DNA of 64,000 nucleotides from assembly GCA_030704615.1 (NCBI GenBank), contig CM060734.1:37154042-37218041 (forward strand), read 5' to 3'. The stretch comes from Takakia lepidozioides (Eukaryota > Streptophyta > Takakiopsida > Takakiales > Takakiaceae). The first letter of the stretch is position 1, and the number at the start of each line of letters is the position of its first letter. Of the stretch, positions 21,801-35,806 are shown one piece after another. The notes under the pieces are model-generated. The model was not told the origin of the DNA and made no database searches. It was given only the letters and a program-made list of their open reading frames with translations. The position numbers and the translations under genes are program-made.

Positions 21801-24800
21801 AGCAGCCTCACACTCTCTGGCAGCAAAAGCTCCTGAGGGCAGGTCTATCGGGATCGGTTCCACTGGTAATGACAGAAAGCTTTTTGACCATCAGTCAAAG
21901 TTGCTGGACAACAGCACTAAGGTCAGGCACGGAAAGCCCAGGGAGATGAGCTCTTTGGACCAGCAGGCTAAGGCCAAGAGTAACACCCCTTTGAATCATC
22001 AGTCAAAACTCAAAGAGGGCAGCCCAAAGAAACCTCTCCCAAGGCGAAAAATGGTTAGCTCATCAAACCAAAAGTCCACTCTTGTGGTGGCCAGCAGTGA
22101 ACATCAGACATCCCAGCAATCTGGGAAGACTAGTCCGCACATGGACTCTGTCTTTGGTACTGGTTCTTCCCCTCAACCAGAGTCTTCGAAGGCTAGTGAA
22201 GGCAAGGCTTGTACCAGCATCCCTGTAGTTACAGGTGTGTTGATGACTTTAGCAGATTTAATCTACGTGAGTTCACTCATAGGATATGTTTAGGAGGTCA
22301 ATCTCTTTTGGTTGCCCTTTCAGTCTTCTGCATTACGTGTCTGTTAGGTGAACTAGGTCATTTTCCATATGAGTTTTGGTTTCATGTGGTAAGCAATAGC
22401 TGCTGTGTACATCCAGTCATGTTGATAGCAATGTAGATTTGTGAGCCTCGCTGTCTATGGTGCAATGTTCACAGATACAGCCACAACACAAGATGAGCCC
22501 AGCCCATCAAAAACTAAGCGCGCTTGGATTGTGGATGAAGAAGAAGATCGTGTTCAAAAGATCCAACTGCATCGGCGGCCTGCACCACGTTTGCATCTTG
22601 TCGAGTCAGACGAGAGTGAAGGGGATGGGCCATCACAAGGGGCATTTGGATTGCATCTGGATTGGCCAACTTCCATGGCACCTCCAACAGAGGTATATTC
22701 AGAGACAACCACTGTGGATAAAGAAATTCTAGCAAAAGACACAGATGGGGAGACACAGACAGAGCTGAGTGGTGGGCTCACAGGAAAGGACAGGGAAAGA
22801 CAGCAGGGCTGGGCAGGGCTTCTGCGCCCAGTGTTGAAGAACGTTTTCTGCTTGCTGCATGGGGACCCGAAGTCCCTGGTAGCGGCCATGGCTACCTGCA
22901 AGTCGTGGAAGGAGGCTGTTCAAGAAAGCAAAAAGATACTCAAGACTGTTGATCTGTCAGAGTTGGGGTCTGATTGCACGAATGCAGTCCCTGAATCTTT
23001 AGGGGTATGTGTTTATTTTAATCTGTTTTAGTACACTCTTAACAACTTTCCTTTTTAGCCTAGTCTGGAAAAAGTTCAGTAGTTAGACCATGAGTTGACT
23101 TTTCACCTGTGTGTACAGAAATACCATCCTTCAAACAGTGGTTAGGACTTGCCCTCAAGGGCTTAATTTCTGTTGGATACTAAACCTCCCATTGCGAGCC
23201 TTGGAGTTTCAAACAGAGATGTCATTGGGAGATGTAGGTTTCATTGGGCTGAAGGAGTGGATGTTTATGCATCTCCCGCTTGATCTATGTGAAATCCCAT
23301 GGACTCTTATTTGTCTGGATGAGCTTTCCCAAGAAAATGGCTTTAGGATAACCTTAGTTGATTTGATTAATAATGTTTTCTTTGGACTGAGATGATCAGT
23401 GTCTCCTATTTAGTACTTACTAATGTTGTGCCATTTATCTCATGGCATGGTTGTTGACAGGGCTACAGTTATGAAAGGCATACTGCTCTCAGAGACTGCC
23501 CAAAAGTGAGCCCTGAAGCACGTGTTGATCTGCTGAAAGCTCATCCATCAATCCCTGTGGTAGATGTCGAGGGCTGTAACCAGCTGAGAGACATGGTTGG
23601 CGTGTATTCCCAGGTGAAGTGGGCCAATGAGAGTGCGACTGTGTGTGCCAGTTCTCAGGGGCAAGATTCACATCGCAAGCTGAAAAGTCTAAACTTAATC
23701 AGTAAGGGAGAGAGATTAAACAGGGGATTGGATGGATACAGTGGTTATTCATTGGATGAAAGCGGAAGTCGGGATAAGAGTACGGAGGAAGAATACAGCA
23801 CAGGTGCAGAGCCCATGATTATCGACTCTGGTTATTCAATTGAGAAGGACATGGAAACAAACCAGGTGCATGATGTAAACGGAGGATTCAAACGGGTCAA
23901 GGTCAGCAGTGGTAAGAAAGTAGTTCAGAGTGGGCTAGCAAATGGATTTTCGAAGGGCACAACTCGACAGCATTTGACGAATGGACGGGATGTGTTTAAT
24001 AGGAAAGACTTTCATCCCATGAAGCGGAAGGTGAAGGCGGTACACAGACTCACACCTCAGAAACTTTCGAGTGCTCATCGTTCATCATCTGATAGATCAA
24101 CTTCACCAAATTCAAAGGTTGAGATTGTTGGGAAGGGGGTTTTGATAAGCTCAAAGGATGAAGATAAGGGTTTGGAAAAGGAGTTGGCAGGTGCACTGAA
24201 GACTGTCATGGAGGCTGACATTGACAAAGTGTTCTTTCATATGGTACGAGAGGATCTTGAGCATATTGTAGTTCTTCTCAACATTTGGTCAAATGTTCCA
24301 TCCTCCTCCTAGTTTTCTTCCTTCCTGTCACTAGATCTCTGTAGCTGACTCAATAGAAATCTTCTGTCCGCATGATTGTGTGAACTGGAGATGACGGTAA
24401 CTACGTCTTTTCCTTCATCATTCCCACGTTCTTTTGTACATATGCAGGTTAATGGGCAGGTGTCAGATGGCAAAGGGTTTTCTTCAAAGTCAGGACACAT
24501 GGATTTCTTAACAGTCGAGAAGAAATTAAAGATGGGTGCCTATGGAGGGAAGGATGGTGTTCAAGCTTTCAAAGATGATATTCTGAAACCTGTTCGTAGT
24601 GCATTTCGGTATGCAATCTCACGATGTCTGCCATGCTGATTTGAATTCTTTATCAGGTAGCAGTGTTACCTGCCTAGGGAGTCATAGGGTGTAAATGCTC
24701 AATTCACTGTCAGAATAAGTGATGGACTCTTTATGTAGAAGGTTGACTGTTCATATGGGTGGAGCAACACATGAGGTGAGTCTCTATGCAGAGTCTACTA

Positions 24801-27800
24801 ATTTGAACTCTCCATTTTCAGACTGGACCAAGGCAGTCGACTTTACCAGGCTGCAAAGATGATTTTTAAGGTGGCTGATCGCGTGGGACGGCAGCTGGAT
24901 AATTACCTCTTAGGAGCCCGTTCTCCTGCAAGTGAACTTGCCCAACTTCAGAACAAAGCTCTCTGCAATGGGGGATTGTTGACTCGAACTCTTGGAAAAG
25001 TCAAATCTCGAAAAATTTCAACCATGGAGAAACGTTCTGGTACAAAGAGGGCCTGGGATCCAGCCACCCTTGACGGGCGGCCCCCGAAGGGAAAGATATC
25101 AGGGTTGAGCAAGAAGAGGCGGTTGGGAGATTTGGCAAGTGTAGTTTGGGAAGCTGAAGGAGACTTTTCTGACAGAGACCGTGATAGGGAAAAAAACAGA
25201 GAGGTTCGGCGACTACTGCGAATCAAGAAGGATCGGTGGTCAGAGTCTGAAGCTGAAAGTTCTGATGAAGATGATGATCTTGATGAAACAATGTTTGAGG
25301 ACCCAGAGGAGGAGGAAACAGAGGCATCAGGGTAAGTGCTTACCTAGAACATGTTTCTCGTTTCGTGTAAAGAATATCGGGGACATGTGAACATGAGATA
25401 TGCATCAGCTTCATTGCCTGGTCAAAGTACAGTCTTTGCTTTCCATGGCTTTCGTCCTCCATCTTATGATTTTTTATTTATTGACTTGTAAATATTCCTG
25501 TGTGCTATATCTGCTGCCTTGTTTGATAGTTGCGAATCTGCCATAGGGATTTATGCCAGGTAGTTCTCCTTGTAATTTTTCAATATCTCTCAATAGTGCA
25601 TCAATCTGTTAATAGGTCGGAAGTAGCTACCGAATCCGAAGGTGAGGATGGGGTGATGGAAGACGACAATGAGGATACAGAGAGTGATGAAGGCCGTCCT
25701 TGCCCTGAGGCAGAAGGCAGCACTCGTGATTGGTGGGGGGCTCGTATGACCAAGGCAGCTATGGTACCTCCGGTGACTCGCAAGTATGAGGTTATAGAGG
25801 AGTATCGCATTGTTGACGACGTGGAGAGGGTGGAGAGAAAGATGAAGGTACTCCAAAATAAGCTCTCTCCACTTTTTTTCACTCTTGATTTCATCTTAGT
25901 ATTGCGATCAGTTTGTCTAGGTCACAAAGGAAATGCCGGGTTTTAAGTATAAGCAATAGTTGATAAACAAGCTCCAGTGTAGGCACTATTGATCAATTGG
26001 ATTCATTTCTCCCGTGAGTTGATTTGACTTTTTTTGGGCTGCCATGATCAGCTTTCTGTCAGATACAAATGGTTATGATGAATCATTATTTTTGAGTGCT
26101 TGCTTGATTCATTTCAGGTCGAACTGCCAGATGATTACGAGGAGAAGCTGCAGGCAGCCAAGGAGAAGAGAGGAGACCAGTATGCTCATTTGGATGTTCC
26201 AGACCTGAAGGATTTCAGGCCACGGAAACGCTTAGGGGAGGAGGTCTTGGAGCAAGAAGTCTACGGAATTGACCCATACACATACAACCTGTTGCTAAAT
26301 ACCATGCCGGCGGACACACCAGATTTCTCTGACAAGCAGAAGCAACAGTTTATTGAGGAGGTAAGAATTCTCTGTATGTTTGAGGATTTTTTGCTACCCT
26401 GTCACTGTCAAGTGCTTTTCGTAGAGAAAGCATAACCACAATCTGGCATAAAAGGTGAGATATGTATTTGTGTGATACTTCAAATCCGTGTGGGGTGACA
26501 CCCAAGTAGTGATGCTTATTATAATCCGGCTGTTCTTTCCGTCAGCCTCCTCCTGAGGGTGAAGTGCGAGATTGTAGATTGGGAGATTTTGGTAATAAGT
26601 CAGGCATTCTTGCAGCCCACTGTATGGATGCAACCCTTGTATTTTACAGTAAATAACATCCACTCACATCAACTTGCTGCAGTGTCTGACTTTCTATATG
26701 CTTGTAATGCCATAAATTGCAAGTGATTTCAAGAGGGACCCATGATTTAAGGTTTGCAGTGAGACTTAGTTTAAAATGGACAAACTCTGCTTTTGGTGCA
26801 GAGACTGTTACGGGCACTGAACAGGAAAGTCTGCGAGTTCACAGGGAGTGGGAGAGCTCCAATGGAGTACTCGCTTGCACCGGTGGTCTCATATGTGTTA
26901 CGTGATGCATCGGACAATGGTGACCAGGTTCTTCAAAGCTTTTGCACAGGTCTATTGAAGAACATGCAAAGCCGCCCCACAGACAAATATGTGGCTTACA
27001 GAAAGGTAACTCTAGCCTGTGTTTGTATCATTTCACACAAATGGCTGTCCAGAATCTTTCCTTCTTGGCAGTTTCTTATTTTCCATGGTCAGATCTAAAA
27101 TATTGTTTGTCCGTTAGGGATGATTTGGGCCAGCTTCTTTGCCAGATGCCCCCCCCCTTTCTTTTGGAGGACAGGTCCTCTCCTTCTTTCTCCAGTTTTT
27201 CTGGTTTGGTTGGTCGCTCTCAGGGAAGTTTTTCGTCTTTCAAGCATTTTGTTTGTCCATGAGTACGAGGTATTTGGTTGATATGGTTCCATTTCAATAT
27301 CTTTGCAGGGGCTGGGAGTTGTCTGCAACAAACCAGATGGATTTGATGATGGAGATTTTGTCGTTGAGTTTTTTGGGGAGGTATATTTCATAATCCACGA
27401 CATCTATATACTGTTTCTGGACTTGTGTTACGGTGTGATTGAGGACTTTTTTTGTTACGGTGTGATTTGAGACAAAGATGATCAACAGACAGTCTCACTT
27501 GTTTTGGTCCACATCCACCAATTGGCACTCCATGAAACCCATTCTTATGTAGATTAGCAAATACACCAGAAAGAGGGAAATGTTTTCTTTCATGGGGAAG
27601 AAGTTAGAGGAGAAGCTGATGATGTTCTCTGTGTATGTCATAGGTGTATCCACCATGGAAATGGTATGAGAAGCAGGACGGGGTTCGAGCACTGCAGAAG
27701 AAAGAGAAGGATCCTGCACCAGAGTTCTATAACATCGTGTTTGAACGCCCAAAGGTACTGCATGTTACTTCCCTGTTTTCAATTGCTACATCTTCTTGTC

Positions 27801-30800
27801 CTTCTAGGATGTAGGGGAACTTGTATGCAAGTGCTACCATGTTTCATTCAACAGCAGATGGCTTTGAAATTACCCTGGTGAGTGATTATACTGCATTTGG
27901 AAATTTTGTCCAATCACTGGTTATCGACATAAATATGTTTTGGGCTTTGGTGGCTGCCAGGGGGATGCCTCAGGTTATGATGTCCTAGTGGTCGATGCCA
28001 TGCACAAAGCAAATTTTGCAAGCCGGCTGTGCCACTCCTGTCGACCTAATTGCGAGGCCAAGTATGCCCTCTCTCCATTTGGAAATCTTCTGCAAGAAAT
28101 GGGATATTATCTGGCAACACCTATTTTTTAGACGCTAAAGCGAAGAACCCCGAGAGACTATATAGTAACAACCTTCACCACGACCAGGAAACATCGAAAA
28201 AGTCTTTTTTGGAGAGGAATCTCTTTTTTCTTTGAGATCTCTCTCTCTCACTGGGCACCTCTCTCATGGTTCTCTGGACATATGTATGGTTTGCATCTTT
28301 CTTCTCTCTTATTATGGATATTACACTTAATATCCAAACAAGACCGTTGGAATAAGGTCGGTTTCCATCACAAGGCAGACTGAGTCAAAATATGAGCGTA
28401 TAGGAGGAAAGTACCTTGTTGGATTCCGAGGCAGCTATTGATACCGTGTGTGGTTGGAAACAGAGTTACGGCTGTCAATGGAAGCTATTTGATAGGTGTA
28501 TATACACTTCGGAAGATTGAGTTTGGGGAGGAGCTCACGTTTGACTATTGCTGTGTGACAGAGGTTAGTGACTTGCTCTTTTCACTCAGGTGTTCATACT
28601 AGGATGTCTTGTAGTGTACGAGTAGGGAAACTGCAACTACTAAGATACTAATTGTAGCATTACTGATTCTGGTGTCCATGATCTCATAATGATGGATTAA
28701 ATGATCTCATAATGATCATTTGTGCATTAGAGCTCAAAGCTGTGTACAATCATTCACGACAGAGGGCCTGACCATGATGGTGGAATGTGTGATGGATTGG
28801 TGGACAGAGTAAAGAGGAGCATGATTCATCCGTCTGCTTATGTGGGAGTCAGGGTTGTAAGGGCAGTTACTTGTGTTATACTGGCCCTGGAGCATACGAT
28901 GAGGTGTCTCTCTCATACATATGGCTAGTGCCTGTGCATTTCTTACTGTCAAGAATCTATTTTCTACTGTTTGGTATATAACTCTGCATTTGTATGTCCC
29001 TTGCTAACAGCTAGGGTTGGGAACTGGGATGTATGGCAGGTGCTGAAGGAGTCTCATGGTTTGCTTGACCGGCAGAATCTTCTCTTACAGGCTTGCACAA
29101 GTGGGCACACAACACAGAAGGAGTGGGAGGATTTGAAACAGGCTGGGCTAGGATCCTGCCTGCTACAAGACCTCCCCAATTGGGTCATCAAATATGCAGC
29201 GGGAATTGTATGTAAATGCAAACCTCTGACTACAATATAGCTCTAAGATAGACTCATTGTACTAGAGAGAACACATCTTCTGTTTCTGTGGCAATGTCAG
29301 ATTCACTCATCTAGTGATGTGATAAGGGCAGAGGGGGCTTATTTATCATATTTTGGGGCTTCAACTTTGGTCGAGATATGATTTCAGTTTTAGTTTTGAA
29401 GGCTTGTGGCCATAGACTTTGCAGCAAAGCAGCAACAAAAGAAAGAGAGGGATGCTGGTGGACCAACATCTGTAACGAGAGTTGGTTTTGGTCTTTGTTA
29501 TCCTGCACTGCCTTTTTCCATACCCTCAATGTGAAGTGATATTCCATCCCAGAATTTTCACCACAAAGGGTCAGAGCTTTCAGTATCCTGTCTGGCACCT
29601 AGTGAAATGTGGATCACAGACAGAGACTCCATGTACACGGATGTGTCGGTCATGTCTCGTAGGGTTCCGGAAGTTGAAACTTGTGAAACCAGTTTAATGC
29701 TTGTATAGGGTTTTTGGATGGCACACAGGTTGCCTATTTGAGTTGGGAAAGGCAGCGGCTTCCGGATGAGCTAATGAAGGCAGAGAAGCTGAAAAAAACC
29801 GGCATTGAGCTAAGTAGAGAGGAGTTTGAGGTCCAGGTATGCAGTGTTTCTTCAGGGAGTGTTTCTTCAGTGTTTCTGACGTTCAGGGTTTACAATACTC
29901 TCCCATTGACGTTATTTTCTTCTATGGAGTCTGCTGCACAAGTAACCTATCCTATTACCATTCTGATGATGAAAATCCTCCAGAGAGGCATCTTGCATTG
30001 GTTTTCTGGTGATGGTTAGGGTTTTAAGCACTGGCTGTGATGGGTGGGGTTGGGGGAGAACAGACAGAAGGAGTGTACAATCAACGACTCCAAAACTTGG
30101 CTATCACTGTTGACAAGGTGTGTATCCGGTCATCCTGTTCCTCCACCTGCTGACTTAAATGTCAAGTCTTGACACTGTTTCCATGACTAAGAAGAACCTA
30201 TGAGCAACATTTTACTGGCCACAAGCATTGTGCATTTGGTGTAGCTTGCAAGCTAAGTATCCTGCATTGGACTACATTTGGGCAGCTATGAAGACACACC
30301 AATTATACGGTGCTTTGGCTGATTTTCAGTTATTGCATATCATTAGAAGGAAAATATGCTATTCGAAAATAATTCTAGGCATACCATGGTACCATGGTTG
30401 GATATCCAAGTCTAAGCTAATAAGGTACACTTAATGTTTCCTTGTCATGATGTGTATGGAAAACCAAGACTGAATCTGACTATCCACCGTGTCAGCAGAT
30501 TATTCTTCAAATACTACCCGTAAATGAATTTCATGTGTAGCATATCAAAAAGCACCTTATAAGGTGGAACTTCAGTTATTTTCCTCTCCATATGACTTGT
30601 CAGACATTATTAATCTTTTATTGTTTGTCTTCAGGTCCGGTATATATTGACAAAGCTTTATGGACAAGCAACCATGGCACCACCTCCTCTACGGATGCTT
30701 GAACCTTGTGAGTTGGTGGACTTCATCTGGACAGGGGAAAACTCACTGGTTGCAGAGCTCCTGCAATGTATGGCATCCCATTTGTCTAAGGAGACACTCT

Positions 30801-32970
30801 TTGATTTGAGGAAGCAAATTCAAGAGCATGACCCGCCAGTGGAAGGAGATGCGGAGAAGAATCTCCAACAGTCCCTACTTTGGTATTCACTTTTTCTCAA
30901 CTTTTCTGTGTCCCTCTTTTCCTTCCTTTTTTATCCACTCTTCACCTCCCCACCATCTGAGCAAAGGTTTGCCATCCCAACTCAGTGCAGGGTCCTTGCC
31001 TATGACAAGCATAGACTAATGAGTTTACTCTATAGTTTTTCTCTGAGCTGTTTTTCCCCAGGTAGTTCTTGAACAAGCATTGTGTCCCTCTCAGATCACT
31101 ACCGTACCCTGTTCTTCACAGACGTGTCAAGCAGGAATACCTTGTGAGTCAGTGCAATGTAATCAGAGGTTTATGGTTGATGCAGGCTAAGGGATGAGCT
31201 TCGCAAAGTGCCAGCTACTTGCAGGGGTCGACATGATGCTGCAGCAGACTTGATTCACCTCTATGCATATACCAAACATTTCTTCACCAATCATGTAATG
31301 TCATCTTTCACTTTTTGAATAAGCCTAAAGTCAGCAGGGTACATAGTGCTGAATAAGAGCCTGTCCTTCTTGCAGTTTGCTCCCATATCTCGAATGTCTG
31401 TTCATCTGCAGGTTGAAGGAAAACTGTCTAATCCTGCTGCAAGGGTGTATGTTGCATTTGCGGGGGTAAAGGAACATGTACTTTGTGTCCCGCCCAGGAT
31501 AAACAGCCTAATCCTAGTAGCCCTGCTAAATCGTGTTCAACATAAGTTCCACGATTGAAACCAGGATAGTGTAACCACCTAGCTGCAAAAATCAATCCAC
31601 TAACTAGGCAAAGGGGTAAGGAAGAAGCACGAGGGAGAAGGAGCTGAAATAGCAGGGGTCTACGGAAGTGAGAACTGAGAAGATAGACACAGAGGTGAAG
31701 ACCAATTTCTTGTTGGCGAGAGCTTGGCTGCACCACGTCGTGCTTTTTTTAGGGGTTGACAGGAGAATCTTCATACTGGCTAGGTTCACTTAGGAGCAAA
31801 GACAATATTCCTCAGCCCACCAGTGAATGTGGGCTTTCAAACAGCAGATTTGAAACAGTGAAGTTCACCCTGGCACTGCTCATTTCTTTGAGATTGCACT
31901 TGAGGAGGGCAGAGAATAGAGTTAGAAAGAAGACAAATAGACCAACTTTTTCTCTAATGGTGTATATGCTCTTTACTGTGGCAGGAGTACGGATTGGTGG
32001 AGTCATCGCCAATTCTGATCCATGCTCTCGACCTGGGACCCAAGCATTCAGGACCTGGGCCTCACATGTGGCGTAAAATTTATAGCAAAAACTACGTGTG
32101 GGGACAGCTTATAACCTGGTTCCGGCAAAACTCAGCCGACCCTGGAGCAAGCCTAGTCCATGAACGCCGTGGTTGCCTCATGCTTCCTGACATCTCATCC
32201 TGCTATGCCCGCAGTGTTCAGCATGATTTCCGGCGTGGCTATAGTGACAAAGACCGCAAGAAGATGATATACCACATGGTGAGTCACCTTGAGGCTATCT
32301 ACCCTGTCTATTATGAACTGCAGTCGTAATCGTGCATTCAGTGAACTATTCTGACATTTCCTGGGCTAACTATCTTTTGTGGGTGCGTATTGCATGTGAT
32401 GATTAAAAAGTTTTTCAGTGCATGGTAATATTGTCCAAAATTCTTTGTGTTTCCAGTGTGATACTTCCACTCCCTATCTACCAATTGAGTAAATGTTGTG
32501 GATCCTGTAGGAGGTGTATTTACTAGTTGCTTCAGTGGCCAGTGATGGATCAGCATTAACCAGACATCTATGAGGCCCACAACTTTACTCGTGTTTAGAA
32601 TAGCTGCCAGCTTGCTATGGTTTCTTTCTGCTGAACAACCAATTCGACTCACTACTGCTGAATGAGATTTCTGTACAAGATAGTGATAGGCAGATGAACC
32701 CATGCAGTGATTGTTTGTTCAGCCTTAGAAATCTAAGGCAAATAGTGGTGGTGCTGGTGGGATATCTGTTTGCATGTGCAGGAGACTCAGCCACAGAAGA
32801 AATGGACGCCTAAATACACCCCGGAGTTTTGGTGTTTCAAAAGTGATCGAGGGCTTTATGGCAGCCCCATGCTAGACGCAGTTTTTTCCAAGTCGAAGCT
32901 CAACAAGGAGTGCATTGATTGGCTCAAGACTCGCCAAACAGTGTTCCATGGCCCTTGGGATGAACAGTAG
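15874..32970 (+). CDS. ATXR3: ATXR3/SDG2-type histone H3 lysine-4 methyltransferase, 22 coding exons, 2,982 residues
   Basis: Deposits H3K4 trimethylation in the nucleus. Exons: 15874-18229, 19196-19252, 20012-22234, 22475-23004, 23461-24243, 24448-24608, 24822-25331, 25616-25847, 26118-26360, 26802-27005, 27309-27380, 27644-27754, 27961-28061, 28464-28563, 28808-28903, 29040-29207, 29729-29836, 30064-30117, 30635-30882, 31186-31294, 31985-32278, 32782-32970. They sum to 8,949 nt, a multiple of three, and every junction is GT-AG and in phase. Domains: CCHC knuckle (residues 29-42), basic low-complexity region, GYF-like modules near 660 and 1165, HPQFLGY region, [23 protein letters not shown] with [11 protein letters not shown] and ELTFDY (about 2434-2561), post-[11 protein letters not shown] (to 2593), and the conserved C-terminus. 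The ATG at 15874 follows an in-frame stop at 15829. Arabidopsis ATXR3 is about 2,335 residues, so the excess lies N-terminally. I see no break. Confidence 0.95.
15958..15999 (+). other. ATXR3: CCHC zinc-knuckle coding segment at the ATXR3 N-terminus
   Basis: The sequence [14 protein letters not shown] is a perfect CX2CX4HX4C knuckle, residues 29-42 from the chosen ATG. It is followed by an RG/RD/SR-rich region of about 600 residues. I do not recall this knuckle in the Arabidopsis protein. It may be lineage-specific or lost in seed plants. Confidence 0.85.
17848..18229 (+). other. ATXR3: First GYF-like module of ATXR3
   Basis: [20 protein letters not shown] followed by [10 protein letters not shown] matches the first GYF-like segment of ATXR3 proteins (WFYLDYYGTEHGP in Arabidopsis). 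The downstream [10 protein letters not shown] and GREQETV segments also match the family before the donor at 18230. Confidence 0.85.
21056..21664 (+). other. ATXR3: Second GYF-like module and HPQFLGY segment of ATXR3
   Basis: [36 protein letters not shown] and [20 protein letters not shown] match the second GYF-like region and the conserved segment that follows it in the family. GYF folds usually bind proline-rich partners; that role here is inferred. Confidence 0.85.
27309..28903 (+). other. ATXR3: SET and post-SET coding exons of ATXR3
   Basis: Five exons encode [71 protein letters not shown] and [12 protein letters not shown]. The HSCxPN and ELTFDY motifs form the S-adenosylmethionine and substrate pocket. 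The post-SET cysteines bind zinc. All key positions expected from the family are present. Confidence 0.92.
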
Positions 32971-34431
32971 TTAAGGCTAGCACAACCATTTCAATCTCTT
33001 GCCCAAAGGCCCCACTCGTTGTGTTGTTTGACTTTTCAATCATTAAGAGAACATTGATGATTGAAACTGTCAAACTTTGCCTCCTTCCCTGTTGCAGGGG
33101 TCCCCCCCCCCACCCCCCGGCGCATCTCCATCAGCCCTTCTCCTTGTACAGCGAGTTTAATTTCGTAGCTTCAATTCAAAGTCTCTTGAGACTAATGCCC
33201 CGCTGTGAAAATCAGCGTAGTGTTTAGTGAAATTAGAGGATGGGGCTAAGAGTGTATCATTGGGGTGGTTATTTAAGTGCCATGACTGGCCGCCACTCTC
33301 CCTCCCATGTGAGAGGTGTCAATTCTTTCATACAGTTGACTACATTTCAAAAATGGGTACCACAAGACTGGTGGTATACCCCATACCTGAATTTTCTCAG
33401 AGTACAATTGCGTCCAATGTTTGTTGTGTGTGTCCAGCATTCAGCTCTCTCATCTGGAGCTCAAGTCGCGGTCGTCTTTAATAACAAAACATACGTACTG
33501 GATTGGCGGTACCCTCAACCTCTTCCCCAAGGTTATTCTTCCTTGGCCTCTTTCTGGGCCTCTGGTTTAGTTTACTTATTAAAAATTGTTATTTTCAAAA
33601 AATACAAAAAACCAAATCACAGGATGGTGATAATTCAGCCACTGAATTCATTGTGTTAGAATTTCATGGGTCTATGTTTCCTGCGCGACGCGTTGAAGGA
33701 AAACACATCGATTTCTGTCACCTCAAGAAACTTGAATGTACAAGGCGACGGTTTGCAAATCAACTTGTGAGACCATTCAAAAGGCTCCTCTAATGTAGGC
33801 TATCATCGTTGTGGAGCCCCCATGAGTAATATTGATGAGGATTGGTTTCTCATCACACCGCAGCCCTATGTGGAGCTCCTGATCAGATTACATTGTTCTT
33901 CGTTTTGTAGATTCAAAAATTTATTTTTTATTAGCATTAAAAAAATGAAAAGTACAATTTTTGGCGAACCAAAAAATTTGGGCTGATTTTGGTACCCTGT
34001 TGCACTAAATCAGTGCAACTAACTACAACCGACAATGGAAATAAAAACATTATAATGTTTTTGTGAACCTGGAATTTGAGTTCCTACACAAAACTCTTGA
34101 ATTGAGTAAAGATGGGGAAACTGGGGCGCGGTGTGAGCGAAAGGAGCTCCGCAAAGTGCGGTGAGAGAGCCAACGGTCTCTTCATCTCTCTCACAACCTG
34201 GCCTGATTTGGGTTCTCCAAGTCCCATGGATATTAATGCTTAAGGCAATCTGACGCAATTCATGCCTGCTTAACCTGAGACTCCATTTATCCTGGTTTTT
34301 CCCTTCCATCCCAAACCCCTTCCACCCCCATCCTCTACTGCAACAATGAGTTTTCATTCCCTTCATCTTGGTTGGGTTCCATCATGCCAAGCTAATGTTG
34401 AGCATTGTCATTATCCTTTACAACTCTCTTA
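32971..34431. other. ATXR3 3' flank, no further gene seen
   Basis: It contains a poly-C stretch near 33105, AT-rich patches near 33580 and 33920, and no domain-bearing frame. The 3' UTR end could not be fixed: several AATAAA-like sites exist, but none is decisive. Confidence 0.4.
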
Positions 34432-34920
34432 GAGCATCTCCACGGTGCCATGGTACCTGCCCAAAAACGGCAATCTGGCGTGGCGGGGTCCCCAAAAGCT
34501 GCGCGGGTTGCTCCACCATTGCCTCAGCCCGGTAGAATTGCTGTAGGCCCCGCCACAAATCTGCCTCCCGCACGGCACTTTTGCCAAGCATACAGGGACC
34601 CCGCCAACCACTGTACATTACATTTGCACGTACAAGCCAACCCAACCATCAATTGCGCCCTCTGTAGATCGCCATTTCAATGCTCCAAGATTGTGATAGC
34701 ACTTCCTACCAAGTTGTGATTGGGGTGTTTGTCGGGTCTGCTACTATCCCAACTGTGGAGTGCCAACTGAACCGTCCTTGTAAGAGATACCGTCACCCCT
34801 GTAACCAGGCTCTATAACGTTTGACGGGCCCTACTCACCGTGGAGAGCATCTCCAGTGGTCACGGCATGCCGCGCTGCAACGGCAAGCTGCAGATGTCGT
34901 CGCTGAAGTTGCTCGAAGCT
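34432..34920. repeat. GC-rich intergenic repeat with paired GAGCATCTCCA boxes
   Basis: GAGCATCTCCA occurs at about 34434 and again at about 34846 in direct orientation, each followed by GC-rich sequence. Similar boxes recur in plant intergenic DNA. The element type was not determined. Confidence 0.4.
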
Positions 34921-35806
34921 GCACCCCAACGGTCACCCTTGCTGCGAAGGTTTGTTATGTGGATTGTTACTGTGAGAGGGTCTGAACGGGTTGGGAGGTG
35001 AGACTCATAAAGTGCATTGGGGTGAGAAACCGGTATGGGGATCGATGAGCTCTGAGATATTTTGGGTAGAACGCCATAGTTTGGTCTTGTTGAAAAAGTA
35101 TTTTGTGAGTCTTCTCTCCCTTTGTTGACCAATTTATTCCTACTTAAAGCTGAAGTTTTTTATCGTTCAGGTTTTGTAGCTCATCCATGTTCTATCTAGA
35201 AGTAGGTTTGGTAAGTGGCATTGTCACAGCGGAAGGATTCTAGTCTGGCTTGGTAGACCGAGAGACAAATCGTGAGCGCATTGATCTTTTTTTCCATTGC
35301 CAACACAAGCTCTTTGCTCATTTTTGGGCTTACGATATTTATTGCCTTGAGTTTAGATAGAAATCTGTCAGTTGGGTTTTGTCTTGAAGCCAAGTTTGAA
35401 GGATTGAAGTTTCAGGAGAGAGGAGTTGAGCTTGTAGAGGCCGCGGCCTCTGGTTTGAAGGTGAGCCGGGATAGCGATAAATTTCCACCGCGTGATCAAA
35501 GCCTTGAGTTATTACCGTATTATTGGGTGTCTCTGCAGGTTGTCCATTGAATGATGTTCAGAGATGTATAAACCCTGTCGAGATGTGTCATCTGAAGGTT
35601 GTTTAAGGTCTATGTTGTTGGTCTACTAAAAGAGGAAGGGGGTGGGGGGGTGTGGAGGGGGGAGGTGGACAACTTCTACCAAGACATTGTGATTTTGAAT
35701 CAAGGTTAGTCATATTTGGTTAATTTCTTCCGGGTTAATGTAAGTAATTGCCAAGGCTTCTATGGTCATCCAAGGATTCAACCATGTTGAAGTTCCCAGC
35801 TACAAC
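34921..35806. other. Intergenic, G-rich tract, no gene
   Basis: It contains a perfect 16-bp palindrome AGAGGCCGCGGCCTCT (35436-35451) and a G-rich run near 35638-35665. No reading frame shows a known domain. Confidence 0.4.
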
